DNA from: JAMQKA01 sp034521835
GTDB taxonomy: Bacteria > Bacteroidota > Rhodothermia > Balneolales > Balneolaceae
Reading direction: 5' to 3'
Length of the DNA stretch: 64,000 bases
NCBI GenBank assembly: GCA_034521835.1
Contig: JAXHMA010000003.1
Span: 248,001-312,000 of the forward strand
Part shown: in pieces, positions 32,099-40,108 of the stretch
Layout of the letters: every line of letters starts with the position of its first letter
Position numbering within the stretch: position 1 is the first letter of the stretch
Position numbers and translations under genes: made by a program
The notes under the pieces: model-generated
Told to the model about the DNA's origin: nothing
The model's database searches: none
Seen by the model: only the letters and a program-made list of their open reading frames with translations

Positions 32099-33165
32099 TG
32101 ATGGTAGAATTCATTAATAAAGATTTAGACCATCATATACTAAAAGCTATCAAATTATTATTTGGAGCTAACAAAACTAACCAAATACATTATCAAATAA
32201 ACTCTAAGGGGTTTACTGACTCAACTGTTATTAGTGTCCAGCCATTTTCAAATTTTGAAAATCCGCAAAAATATATAATTAAAATAGGTGATAGAAATAA
32301 CACTAAGTTATTAAATGAAGAAGAAAAATTTAGAAAACATGTTGAAACAACCGATTCTTCATATAGTATAGAAGTCCAAAAAACGGAAAAGTGCTTTGCT
32401 ATCAGATATCATTATGCTACATCTGATAGTGAAATCGAATCAAAATCATTCGGAGGTATTTTAAGAAGCAGTAAAAATGACTACCCTATTTCCAAAAGAA
32501 AATCTTATATAAAAAAGCTCTTCAAAACACCCACTTATAAAAGGTGGGATTCAACAGAATTAGATGATATCAATATTAATTACAAAAATTACCGGGATTT
32601 TATAAACTTTGATGCTATTAAAAATCATCTTAACAAAATATATGACTCTTCGGATGTAGACCAGCTTGAAGTAGTCGATATTTTTAAAAAAGCAAAAAAA
32701 ATAAAGCTAGAAGGAAATACTCAAATTTGTCATGGTGACCTACATACAGAAAACTTTTTTATTGACGAAAATGAAAATGCCTATCTTATTGATTTTGGTG
32801 ATGTAGGTCGTCATCACAACATTATAGACTACGCTATGCTTGAAACGTCCATTAAGCTAAATCATACACCTAACTATATCCCAAACGATAAATTATATAA
32901 ATTAGAGAAAGAGCTATTAAATGATAATACTTTCAATTCAAATTATTCATTTAAGTCTACTCAAAGACAAGACTTAGTTAATGTTTATTCTTTAATTACA
33001 ACGATTCGTGAATTAGCTGCAGATAAAATCAACAACCCAAATGAATATTTCTATTCATTATTCATGCTAACATTCAGGCAAATAAGATATGATGATCTTA
33101 ACCAATTATATGCTATAGAGATCTCAGAACAAATCGGTAGAAAACTATTAAAAGAGTTGTGTTAA
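32098..33165 (+). CDS. APH-like phosphotransferase/kinase-fold protein
   Basis: This 355-residue protein has an aminoglycoside-phosphotransferase-like kinase fold. A glycine-containing loop (NSKGFTDSTVISVQPF, residues ~33-48) precedes the candidate ATP-binding lysine in KYIIKIGD. The catalytic loop is CHGDLHTENFF (residues ~213-223), with Asp and Asn in place. The metal-binding DFG-type motif is YLIDFGDVGRHHNIIDYAML. The key residues are intact, so it may be active. The pattern DFGxxGxxHxxxDYAxLE recalls kinase-like proteins of bacterial conflict systems (I recall a family called ternary complex associated domain 9, not checked). The ATG overlaps the previous stop, so it is translationally coupled. 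A drug-resistance role is less likely given the operon. Confidence 0.75.
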   Translation: MMVEFINKDLDHHILKAIKLLFGANKTNQIHYQINSKGFTDSTVISVQPFSNFENPQKYIIKIGDRNNTKLLNEEEKFRKHVETTDSSYSIEVQKTEKCFAIRYHYATSDSEIESKSFGGILRSSKNDYPISKRKSYIKKLFKTPTYKRWDSTELDDININYKNYRDFINFDAIKNHLNKIYDSSDVDQLEVVDIFKKAKKIKLEGNTQICHGDLHTENFFIDENENAYLIDFGDVGRHHNIIDYAMLETSIKLNHTPNYIPNDKLYKLEKELLNDNTFNSNYSFKSTQRQDLVNVYSLITTIRELAADKINNPNEYFYSLFMLTFRQIRYDDLNQLYAIEISEQIGRKLLKELC

Positions 33166-33273
33166 TATACACAACTCAATTTATTCATTCTTTTTAGATA
33201 TTCATTACCAAACTGCTCACTAAATAAATAACTTTTCCTAGAATTTAAAAGTGAGTAATAAGACTATAATTAA

Positions 33274-33303
33274 CTGAATCCAGTGAGTTATGGGACTATA
33301 AAC
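33274..33303 (+). repeat. Solitary end resembling the IS1380-like left terminus
   Basis: CTGAATCCAGTGAGTTATGG matches the left end of the two IS1380-like elements (CTGAATCCGTGAGTTAAGG) except for an inserted A and one substitution. The next ten bases are also similar. No transposase or right end follows. It is probably the scar of an older, related element. Confidence 0.5.
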
Positions 33304-33375
33304 AAGCCCTTTACGTAGATCATATTTATTGAGGGTAAAAAGCCTACCTTATTTTACCAAGTGTGATAATTGTAA

Positions 33376-33561
33376 CTAGGAATGCCCCCACACCCCCGAG
33401 TAGCTTCCATCCAATATTATTTGGTTATAGTCATCTATTTCAATTAGCTCATCCCTAGTAATATCATGCATATGTCTAGCATGAGAAGTTAATCCTCTCA
33501 TGTCCTGGAACCCTTTTCCACACTCTGGACACGTATTAGGAAACCTTACTTCTTTCACCAA
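33376..33561 (-). CDS. Small C2H2 zinc-finger protein
   Basis: This 61-residue protein has one clear Cys2His2 finger (CPECGKGFQDMRGLTSHARH, then MH): C-x2-C, twelve residues, then two His spaced by four. Single C2H2 fingers of this type occur in small proteins of archaea and of some bacterial mobile elements, and probably bind DNA or protein. The tail (TRDELIEIDDYNQIILDG) is acidic. It is the last of a group of four small minus-strand ORFs at the right end of the island. No close relative is recognised. The ORF could be short at either end, because the surrounding consensus is imperfect. Confidence 0.6.
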   Translation of the reverse strand: MVKEVRFPNTCPECGKGFQDMRGLTSHARHMHDITRDELIEIDDYNQIILDGSYSGVWGHS

Positions 33562-33626
33562 AGACCGAAACCGAGAGGGGATCTCTTTAGACAGTAATGG
33601 CTAATATTTAGTTTATGAAAGCCACT

Positions 33627-33773
33627 TTAAGCTTTTAAATATTTAAGAATATCTTTAGTAATATGAAGAATTGCATAAATAGGAATGGGGAGGCTCGCTA
33701 TTTCGAACCGCATAAATTCTTCAACTGGGCCAGAAAAAATGTTTTCAATTTGAAATTTATCTTTTTTTTGCAT
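33627..33773 (-). CDS. Small hypothetical protein (48 aa)
   Basis: The ORF starts at ATG 33771-33773 (MQKKDKFQIENIFSGPVEEF) and stops at 33627. The C-terminal half is hydrophobic (FEIASLPIPIYAILHITKDI) and could contact a membrane. Its start overlaps the end of the upstream ORF by 17 bases in another frame, the layout of a coupled pair. It is not recognised. The AT-rich composition agrees with the island. Confidence 0.45.
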   Translation of the reverse strand: MQKKDKFQIENIFSGPVEEFMRFEIASLPIPIYAILHITKDILKYLKA

Positions 33774-34017
33774 GACTAGCTTTATATTCATTTGCAACTC
33801 TCTTTACTAAATGCTCTCTAGTAATATGAAGTGGATCATGCCCAGTTAGCTTAAAATAAATTATCGGCCTCTTCATATAATGAGAATACCTAACTTTTGT
33901 GAGATTGCCTCGATCTATAAACTTTTTAAAATCCCTCTGTTCTTTTTCACCAAGCCGATTTTTCGTTATATATATCCAACTAATTTTAAATTCATTTATA
34001 TTTGTTTGAGTTTTCAG
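33757..34017 (-). CDS. Hypothetical protein, start unclear
   Basis: The frame reads NEFKISWIYITKNRLGEKEQ, then FIDRGNLTKVRYSHYMKRP, then IIYFKLTGHDPLHITREHL and ends SHAKKR at 33757. It looks like a real basic alpha/beta protein of about 85 residues. No ATG is in frame. With one base fewer at about 34020 it would start ATG-GAT-CTG, right at the stop of the upstream ORF, so an indel probably hides the start. It is not recognised. Confidence 0.4.
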   Translation of the reverse strand: MKTQTNINEFKISWIYITKNRLGEKEQRDFKKFIDRGNLTKVRYSHYMKRPIIYFKLTGHDPLHITREHLVKRVANEYKASHAKKR

Positions 34018-34018
34018 A

Positions 34019-34337
34019 TCACATTAAAAATGTTCCATTAAAATCTACTGGAATAAAATAATTGCGGCCTGGCTTCTCCCTGAGGTCCAACCGAATAAGT
34101 AGTTATGGGTTCAGGTAAATGCATAAAGATATGATCTTCTTTTTTTATTAATCTCCTAATCTTTTTATGAGGTGTAAGAACCTTGAAATCCCTCCCAGTT
34201 TTATCATCACCTTCATCAAGTAGTTCTGCTAAAACCCTCAAAGTATGGGCTAATTCGAGAAGTTCGATAAAATCATAAGATTTAACACTCTTATCGTAGT
34301 GCCTCTCAAGTCTTTCAAGCTGTACATCTAAACTCAT
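34019..34337 (-). CDS. Hypothetical protein, first of the small minus-strand cluster, possible frameshift
   Basis: The ORF starts MSLDVQLERLERHYDKSVK and contains a helical segment (YDFIELLELAHTLRVLAELL) and a basic segment (LTPHKKIRRLIKKED). As read, it stops at 34038. Shifting one base near 34085 gives PGRNYFIPVDFNGTFLM and a stop at 34019, a more protein-like end that abuts the next ORF. It is about 105 residues and not recognised. It lies closest to the right att repeat. Confidence 0.5.
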
Positions 34338-34516
34338 AATGTTTCAGACACTTCCTTTGATTGATTGAGAAAGAATTTGATGTTTCATACTGACGAATTT
34401 TATAATCTCAGGAAACTCATAGCTATCAATTCACTGAAGACCAACTTTATTAGTTTGATAGCGTTGGATTAAAGATAAAAAATGTCATCGTCAAACGGCC
34501 TGATCAAAACCCTAGA

Positions 34517-34531
34517 CTCTCCCCGCCACTA
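34517..34531. repeat. Right attachment-site repeat (attR)
   Basis: CTCTCCCCGCCACTA is identical to the tRNA end at 24369-24383, but no tRNA body precedes it (upstream reads AAAACCCTAGA). It marks the right boundary of the island. Confidence 0.75.
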
Positions 34532-34537
34532 CCAAAA

Positions 34538-34573
34538 AAAGGCTTCTCAATTATGTTTGAGAAGCCTTTTTTA
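34538..34573. terminator. Bidirectional terminator after rocD
   Basis: AAAGGCTTCTCA (34538-34549) and TGAGAAGCCTTT (34558-34569) form a 12-bp perfect stem with T-runs on both strands. It lies 30 bases after the rocD stop on the minus strand, and just outside the island on the + strand. Confidence 0.85.
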
Positions 34574-34602
34574 TTGTTATTTATCCCTTAAAAAAGCTGT
34601 TT

Positions 34603-35841
34603 TCAAGATACCGCTGCATGCTTAAAGTTAAATACGGTATCCTTGATTATATCAATACAATCCATTAGCTGCTCCTCAGTCATAATAAGGGGTGGGGCAA
34701 ACCGGATGATGTTGCCATGGGTAGGCTTGGCCAGCAGGCCATTATCCTTGAGCTTAAGGCAGATATTCCAGGCCGTTTTGCTTTCATGCGTATCGTTGAT
34801 GACTATAGCGTTTAGCAGGCCCTTGCCGCGTACCTTGGCAATCAAGTCGGTTTTTGCGATAAGTTTTTCCATTTCATCCCTGAAGATTTTTCCGAGTCGT
34901 CTCGCATTTTCCGCAAGGTTTTCCTCCTTGACCACATCCAGCGCTGCCATAGCTACCGCACAAGCCAGTGGATTTCCACCATAGGTTGAGCCATGTTCAC
35001 CGGGCCGGATGCACTCCATAACGTCATTATCTGCCAGGGCAGCCGAAACGGGATATACCCCACCGGATAGTGCCTTTCCTAAAATCACGATATCGGGTCG
35101 CACATGTTCGTGATCCACGCAGAGCAATTTGCCGGTTCTGGCTATGCCGGTTTGTATTTCATCCGCAATAAAAAGGACGTTCTGCTTCTTGCAAAGTGCA
35201 TGGCTTTGTTTCAGGTATCCCTCAGACGGCACTACGACACCTGCTTCTCCTTGAATCGGCTCAACCAAAAATCCCGCGACATTGGGATCCTGAAGCGCGC
35301 TTTCCAGGGAGGTCAAATCGTCATAGGGAATCGACTCAAAACCGGGGGTATAGGGTCCGAAATTCGCACGGGCAAGCGGATCGTTGGAGAATGAAATAAT
35401 ACTGGTGGTTCGGCCATGAAAATTGCCTTTGGCTACTAAAATCTTGGCACGATCCGGGGTGATTCCTTTTTTCTCATACGCCCACTTCCGGCACAGTTTG
35501 ATGGATGTTTCAACCGCCTCGGCCCCGGTATTCATTGGTAGCAGCTTGTCATACCCAAAGAAATTGTGCATGTATTGTTCATATTTCCCAAGCATATCGC
35601 TGTAGAAAGCCCGGGAGGTAAGTGTTAGCTTTTCGGACTGACTTTTTAGCGTTTCAATAATTTTTGGATGACAGTGCCCTTGGTTCACAGCAGAATAAGC
35701 GGACAGGAAATCGTAGTACTTGTTTCCCTCCGGATCCCAAATAAAAACGCCTTCACCCTTCTCCAGCACCACAGGGAGGGGATGGTAGTTGTGGGCTCCA
35801 TATTTATCTTCTAACTGGATTGCTCTTTGCGTTTCCTTCAT
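34603..35841 (-). CDS. rocD: Ornithine--oxo-acid transaminase
   Basis: This 412-residue class III PLP aminotransferase is intact. Marks of ornithine aminotransferases are DKYGAHNYHPLPVVL near the N-terminus, YDFLSAYSAVNQGHCHPKI, MNTGAEAVETSIKLCRKW, FHGRTTSIISFSNDPLA, VEPIQGEAGVVVP, FIADEIQTGIARTGKL and the PLP lysine in IVILGKALSGGVYP. The enzyme converts ornithine and 2-oxoglutarate to glutamate-5-semialdehyde and glutamate. It fits with the ornithine/alanine racemase-like gene at 40109. The gene lies directly outside the right end of the island, with its own terminator. Confidence 0.94.
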   Translation of the reverse strand: MKETQRAIQLEDKYGAHNYHPLPVVLEKGEGVFIWDPEGNKYYDFLSAYSAVNQGHCHPKIIETLKSQSEKLTLTSRAFYSDMLGKYEQYMHNFFGYDKLLPMNTGAEAVETSIKLCRKWAYEKKGITPDRAKILVAKGNFHGRTTSIISFSNDPLARANFGPYTPGFESIPYDDLTSLESALQDPNVAGFLVEPIQGEAGVVVPSEGYLKQSHALCKKQNVLFIADEIQTGIARTGKLLCVDHEHVRPDIVILGKALSGGVYPVSAALADNDVMECIRPGEHGSTYGGNPLACAVAMAALDVVKEENLAENARRLGKIFRDEMEKLIAKTDLIAKVRGKGLLNAIVINDTHESKTAWNICLKLKDNGLLAKPTHGNIIRFAPPLIMTEEQLMDCIDIIKDTVFNFKHAAVS

Positions 35842-36117
35842 CTGTGACCTGTGTTAATATGTAGTAATAATTGTTGGGCGAAAGTTACTATGATGTTATC
35901 GAATTGTAAAAGAATGTACACAACATATATCTGTTTCTTCCCATTAATTTTAACCTATGCATTGGTAGCCACCGCTTTTATGTGCATGACAATCATTGGG
36001 TTTTTAATCTAAAGCTAGTAGCTTTTTGGAAAAAAATTCTTATACTAACAATTGCAAAAACTTAATCAAAAACTATTTTTTTAAAAGGATTCTCAGCCGA
36101 AATACAGAGGAGATATC

Positions 36118-37148
36118 ATGATGGATATATCAGTTTTTCCGAGTGTCTTTGAATCAACCAGGGCACAGCTTAACGGGGTAAGTAACAGCCTGGTCGAAGG
36201 CCTCAAGATAGAACACAACGACGAATCATATATTGTAGGGGATTTAGCTTTAAAAGAGGGATTGTCTCCTCACCGTTTAGTTAATTGTGCTCCGGGAGAA
36301 TTAGACTTTGAGCTTCTTTTCAGAGCGGCATTGCTGCTGGCACAAAAAAAGCTGGAAATAATTTTTCGTTGACACTTGGATTCCCGTTTTCAATGTATCA
36401 ACTGCATCAAAATACAGCAAAACAGCGACTTACCAAGTCGTACGACATAATATATGACAGCTCCACATACAGCATGAACGGGGCTAGCGGAAAGCAGGCG
36501 GTGTCAGTAAACCTTAACCAGGTTTTTGTCATCCCCGAGGTAGCCGGCAGCATAATAACGCTGCGACACGGAGATATGCCCGAAACAGGCGACTTTTTTG
36601 TAATAAGTCTTGGTTACGGATCCTGTGAAGGGGTTTTAAGTACTCGAAGTGGCATTATTCGCCGAACAGCTATAAGCTCGCGCGGTATCCGTTACGCCAT
36701 CAACCTCATGCAGGATGAACTTCGAAAAGACCACTATCTGGGGTTTAAAACCGAACACCAATTGAATGTTGCTTTCCAAAGAGGTAAGATCAATATTAAT
36801 AAACGGACCCTCGACCTAACCTCGCTTAGGAAAAAGGTACTGAAGTCTTACTACAGCAATATCATACGGCCGGCCCTGGTAAACGCCTTCCAGGATTCAG
36901 ATTTCGAAACTGCTAATAAGCTTTATATAGTGGGTGGAGGCGCTTATTTTAATGAATTGACTAATGAAATAAGCTCAGAATTTAGTGATGTACTGAATGT
37001 CATCGTTCCTGAGAACCCGCACACGATGGCCGTACGCGGTTATTGTATCAATACTCAAAAGCAGGCACCAAATGATGTTGCTGTTGGTGTTGATTTAGGA
37101 AATGCCAATACATTGGTGTGTGTTTCTAAACAGTCAGCAGGAGAGTAG
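36118..37148 (+). CDS. Actin/ParM-like ATPase with C-terminal phosphate-1 motif (apparently circularly permuted), one frameshift
   Basis: About 343 residues after repair of one break near 36355 (AQKK, then GNNFSLTLGFPFSMYQL). The protein starts right after a good ribosome site (GAGGAGAT) with MMDISVFPSVFESTRAQ. This is where ParM-like proteins resume after their first beta hairpin, so the usual N-terminal DxGxG phosphate-1 motif is missing. The phosphate-2 region is VISLGYGSCEGVLS and the adenosine motif is LYIVGGGAYFNEL, followed by VPENPHTMAVRGY. After these, in the same frame, comes DVAVGVDLGNANTLVCV, a perfect phosphate-1 hairpin, and then the stop. The order of the fold is thus rotated. 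Upstream sequence has no coding potential. It probably polymerises or binds nucleotide as a cytoskeletal protein. The neighbour is a bactofilin. Confidence 0.75.
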
Positions 37149-37186
37149 CTAAAATCTGTTTAGTGAAATAAGATTATGTACATTTG

Positions 37187-37229
37187 CCCTGTCTTTTGTC
37201 CTTTTAGGAGGTCTGAGACGGGGTTTTTT
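37187..37229 (+). terminator. Rho-independent terminator after the actin-like gene
   Basis: CCCTGTCT (37187-37194) pairs with AGACGGGG (37216-37223) with one G-T pair, and is followed by six T. It separates the actin-like gene from the bactofilin. Confidence 0.75.
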
Positions 37230-37372
37230 ATTAATGGGAAGAAAAGAGCAGATTAACATTAAATGGATTTAATGTTAATTTCGGGATAATATTTTTAGTA
37301 TTAGTATAGCCTACCACGATAGATATGATAGTAATTTATACAGTTAATCTTAATTTAGGTTAGCAGGTTGTT

Positions 37373-37816
37373 ATGAGAGGCAGCTATATTTTTTTCGACA
37401 GGGATACAGCTTTTCAAGGAGAGGTAAGTACTGATCATTTAGTTTTGGAAGGAGTTATTAACGGAGATGTATTAGCCTCAAAGGATGTGTATTTGAAAGA
37501 GGGATCGGTCGTTCAGGGTGAAATTTCAACAGAAAAATTTAAAATTGAAGAAGGTTCTGTTCACGAGGGACGAATCCGTATGGATTTAGCCAGAGAAAGA
37601 AAAGAACCATCCCCTGAAGTTCTGAAGTCTTCTGAAAATCGTACACAGCAAAACGGAATAGCCTCCCATACATCCCATGGGAATAGTCAAGAACAAGCTT
37701 CATCAGCATTCGATTCTATGTACAAAATACAGGAATCGAAAGTTAAGGAAGAGAATGAGCAGCCCAATAATAAGGATGTCGATGAGAACAATTCTCCCCC
37801 TCAGCGACTTTGGTAA
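37373..37816 (+). CDS. Bactofilin-like polymer-forming protein
   Basis: This 147-residue protein is intact. Residues 1-70 have the repeating short strands of a bactofilin beta helix (FQGEVSTDHLVLEGVINGDV, then YLKEGSVVQGEIST, then KIEEGSVHEGRI). The remaining half is a hydrophilic tail rich in Gln, Asn, Ser and Glu, probably disordered. The bactofilin core is short compared with typical members, about four turns. It follows the actin-like gene on the same strand after a terminator, so it may have its own promoter. Bactofilins self-assemble into filaments at the membrane and often position cell-wall enzymes. An M23 peptidase is encoded 3.4 kb away. Confidence 0.75.
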   Translation: MRGSYIFFDRDTAFQGEVSTDHLVLEGVINGDVLASKDVYLKEGSVVQGEISTEKFKIEEGSVHEGRIRMDLARERKEPSPEVLKSSENRTQQNGIASHTSHGNSQEQASSAFDSMYKIQESKVKEENEQPNNKDVDENNSPPQRLW

Positions 37817-37896
37817 CATCATATAACTTTATAGTATTAAGGTAGTTATAAAGTTTGACATCAGTAGAAAAATACCTGTATATTTAAGCACTTCAT

Positions 37897-37969
37897 CGCG
37901 GGGTAGAGCAGCTGGTAGCTCATCGGGCTCATAACCCGAAGGTCGCAGGTTCGAATCCTGCCCCCGCCA
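37897..37969 (+). tRNA. tRNA-fMet (CAT), second copy
   Basis: This is a 73-nt cloverleaf nearly identical to the tRNA at 24308-24380: acceptor CGCGGGG, anticodon arm TCGGG-CTCATAA-CCCGA, T-arm GCAGG-TTCGAAT-CCTGC and discriminator A. C1 faces C72 unpaired, and there are three G-C pairs next to the anticodon loop. The flanks (CTTCATC before, CTA after) are shared with copy 1. Confidence 0.94.
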
Positions 37970-38162
37970 CTAATTTTTTGAAGCAGATTAAGCAGTGTTT
38001 CAATCTTAATCAGACTACGGGAATATCGGATTATTTGATGCGTTCTGATTCTCACCACCTCGTATGCTGCTTTTTCATCAAGTTGGCAACCCCAGCGTTT
38101 TATTGAGCTATATGAAAGAGCTTCAATATCTACTCACTGACGATCTAGTTTAGCCCTACCTT

Positions 38163-39657
38163 ATGCATTGGATCGATCTCACTATCTTCATTCTCTACAT
38201 GATTACCCTGCTTGGTTTTGGGGTGTTCTTTTTTCAAAGCAATGAAGGAGCCGATGACTATTATGTAGGAGGACGAAAAATGAACAGCCTGCATATCGGT
38301 TTATCGGTCGTGGCTACGGATGTGGGAGGCGGTTTTTCTATTGGACTTGGAGGCTTGGGGTTTGTATTGGGGCTATCTGGTTCCTGGATGTTGTTTACCG
38401 GGCTTATAGGCGCCTGGACTGCTGCTGTGTTTCTGATACCAAAAGTAAAAGGTAATCGTGTTTTTGATAAGGCGTTCACCTTTCCGGAAGTCTTTGAATA
38501 TTACTTCAATTCCAGGGTGGCACTAATTGCAGGGATAATTTCGGCTGTAGGATACGCTGGGTTCACCAGCTCACAGATTTTGGCCGGAGCCAAGCTCGCC
38601 AACGGTACCTTCGCCAATCTTGACTTGCAGACTGCCCTCATTATTATGGGTACAGTAGCGGTGCTTTATACCGTGCTTGGTGGTCTTAAAGCCGTCATTT
38701 ATACTGATACTATCCAATGGGCTATATTAATGCTTGGACTAATTTTTATAGGAATTCCGGTTTCTTACACAGCCATTGGAGGGTGGGAGGCCATAGCAGA
38801 GTTCGGTAGATCCACAGCTGCTTTCTTTTACCAATTTAACCTGGCAGCGGGTAGTATATTGGGGAGTAACCATTATTCCGATTTGGTATGTTGGAATGAC
38901 GCTCTATCAACGGATTTATGCGTGTGCAGATGAAAAAACAGCTAAACGTGCATGGTACCTTGCTGGCCTGTTTGAATGGCCGGTAATGGCCCTGATGGGC
39001 GTTGCTTTGGGGCTTTTTGCAAAAGTTGCGGCAGCCCAGGGAATGTTCGATTATCTCGGCGCCGCTAATATTTCAGACATCGATCCCGAAACGGGTCTCC
39101 CGATGTTGCTACGAACGGTACTCCCCACCGGGCTTATGGGGCTGATGATGTCTGCCTATTTTTCAGCTATTCTTTCCACGGCAGATAGCTGCCTGATGGC
39201 CGCCTCCGGAAATGTGGTTTCTGACATCATCGGGTATTTTAAAGATGTTGACCATGAAGGCGAACAGTTCCTGCGCTTCTCACAGATCACGACGCTTTTG
39301 CTGGGTAGCGCAGCGCTCCTCATCGCAATGACTATGACCAATGTGTTAGATCTGATGCTCTATTCTTATGCGTTTATGGTTTCGGGCCTCTTTGTGCCTA
39401 TAATTGGGGCCCTATATTGGAAGAAAAGCAGTTCTGTCGGGGCTATTGGAGCTATGATTTTGGGTGGAGGAACCACGGTCGGCCTTGAGGTGTTTATGCA
39501 ACAGCTGCCCGCCGGTTTAGATGCCAATGTATTTGGCATCTCGGTTTCGGCTGTGGTGTTTATTGCGCTTTCACTGGCGTTTCCGGATGAAAAGGAAAAA
39601 GATTCAGCATTCGAGTTCAACCGGACGCGTAAAAAGAAAGAAACCATTAACCCCTAA
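38163..39657 (+). CDS. Sodium:solute symporter family protein, one frameshift
   Basis: This SSS-family transporter has about 498 residues and roughly 13 transmembrane helices, starting LTIFILYMITLLGFGVFFF. The N-terminal signature GADDYYVGGRKMNSLHIGLS and the Na+-site region SVVATDVGGGFSIGLGGLGF are clear. FSAILSTADSCLMAASGNVV is the family's core helix 8 motif, with the Ser-Thr pair of the sodium site. The frame breaks near 38855. The second frame resumes WGVTIIPIWYVGMTLYQRI. The substrate is not evident. Neighbours of amino-acid metabolism make an amino acid or organic acid likely. Its upstream boundary is the second tRNA-fMet. Confidence 0.87.
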
Positions 39658-39666
39658 ATAGATGAC

Positions 39667-40107
39667 ATGAATTTTGATATAAGCTATTCTGACTCGGATA
39701 ATCCCACGGAGTTTAGCAGAGAAGATATCGCTGACTTTTTATTTACCCATCTGGATGAATTTGGAGATGAAAAACAGCATATTTTGAGGTGTATCGGTTA
39801 TGCCTACGGAGATAATCCCGGGCAGGATGGTTTGATCTTAATTGCACATGAAGATGAACAAATTACCGGGGCCGTAATCATCAACAAGACAAATATGAAG
39901 GGATATATTCCTGAAAATATTTTGGTTTATATTGCGGTACATGGAGATTACCGCGGCCAGGGGCTTGGCTCTCAGTTAATGGAACATATTATTGAAGCCA
40001 CAGAGGGAGATATCGCACTGCACGTGGAGGAACAGAATCCTGCAGTACACCTATATGAAAAATATGGGTTTACCAATAAGTATCTGGAAATGAGGCTACA
40101 GAAATAG
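39667..40107 (+). CDS. GNAT-family N-acetyltransferase
   Basis: This 146-residue protein is intact. The acetyl-CoA binding signature is at about residues 93-115 (LVYIAVHGDYRGQGLGSQLM, the Q/RxxGxG/A type). The C-terminal strand and helix AVHLYEKYGFTNKYLEMRL fit the GNAT fold. It lies 9 bp after the symporter and 1 bp before the racemase-like gene, so it is within one operon. The substrate is unknown. An amino group of an amino acid is plausible from context. Confidence 0.85.
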   Translation: MNFDISYSDSDNPTEFSREDIADFLFTHLDEFGDEKQHILRCIGYAYGDNPGQDGLILIAHEDEQITGAVIINKTNMKGYIPENILVYIAVHGDYRGQGLGSQLMEHIIEATEGDIALHVEEQNPAVHLYEKYGFTNKYLEMRLQK

Positions 40108-40108
40108 T

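Noticed and set aside
32098..33165. Aminoglycoside resistance gene
   Set aside because: The kinase motifs fit the broad APH fold, but the N-terminal part, the size and the coupled operon argue for another role.
37861..38058. Minus-strand ORF of 65 codons over the second tRNA-fMet
   Set aside because: Same artefact as at the first tRNA.
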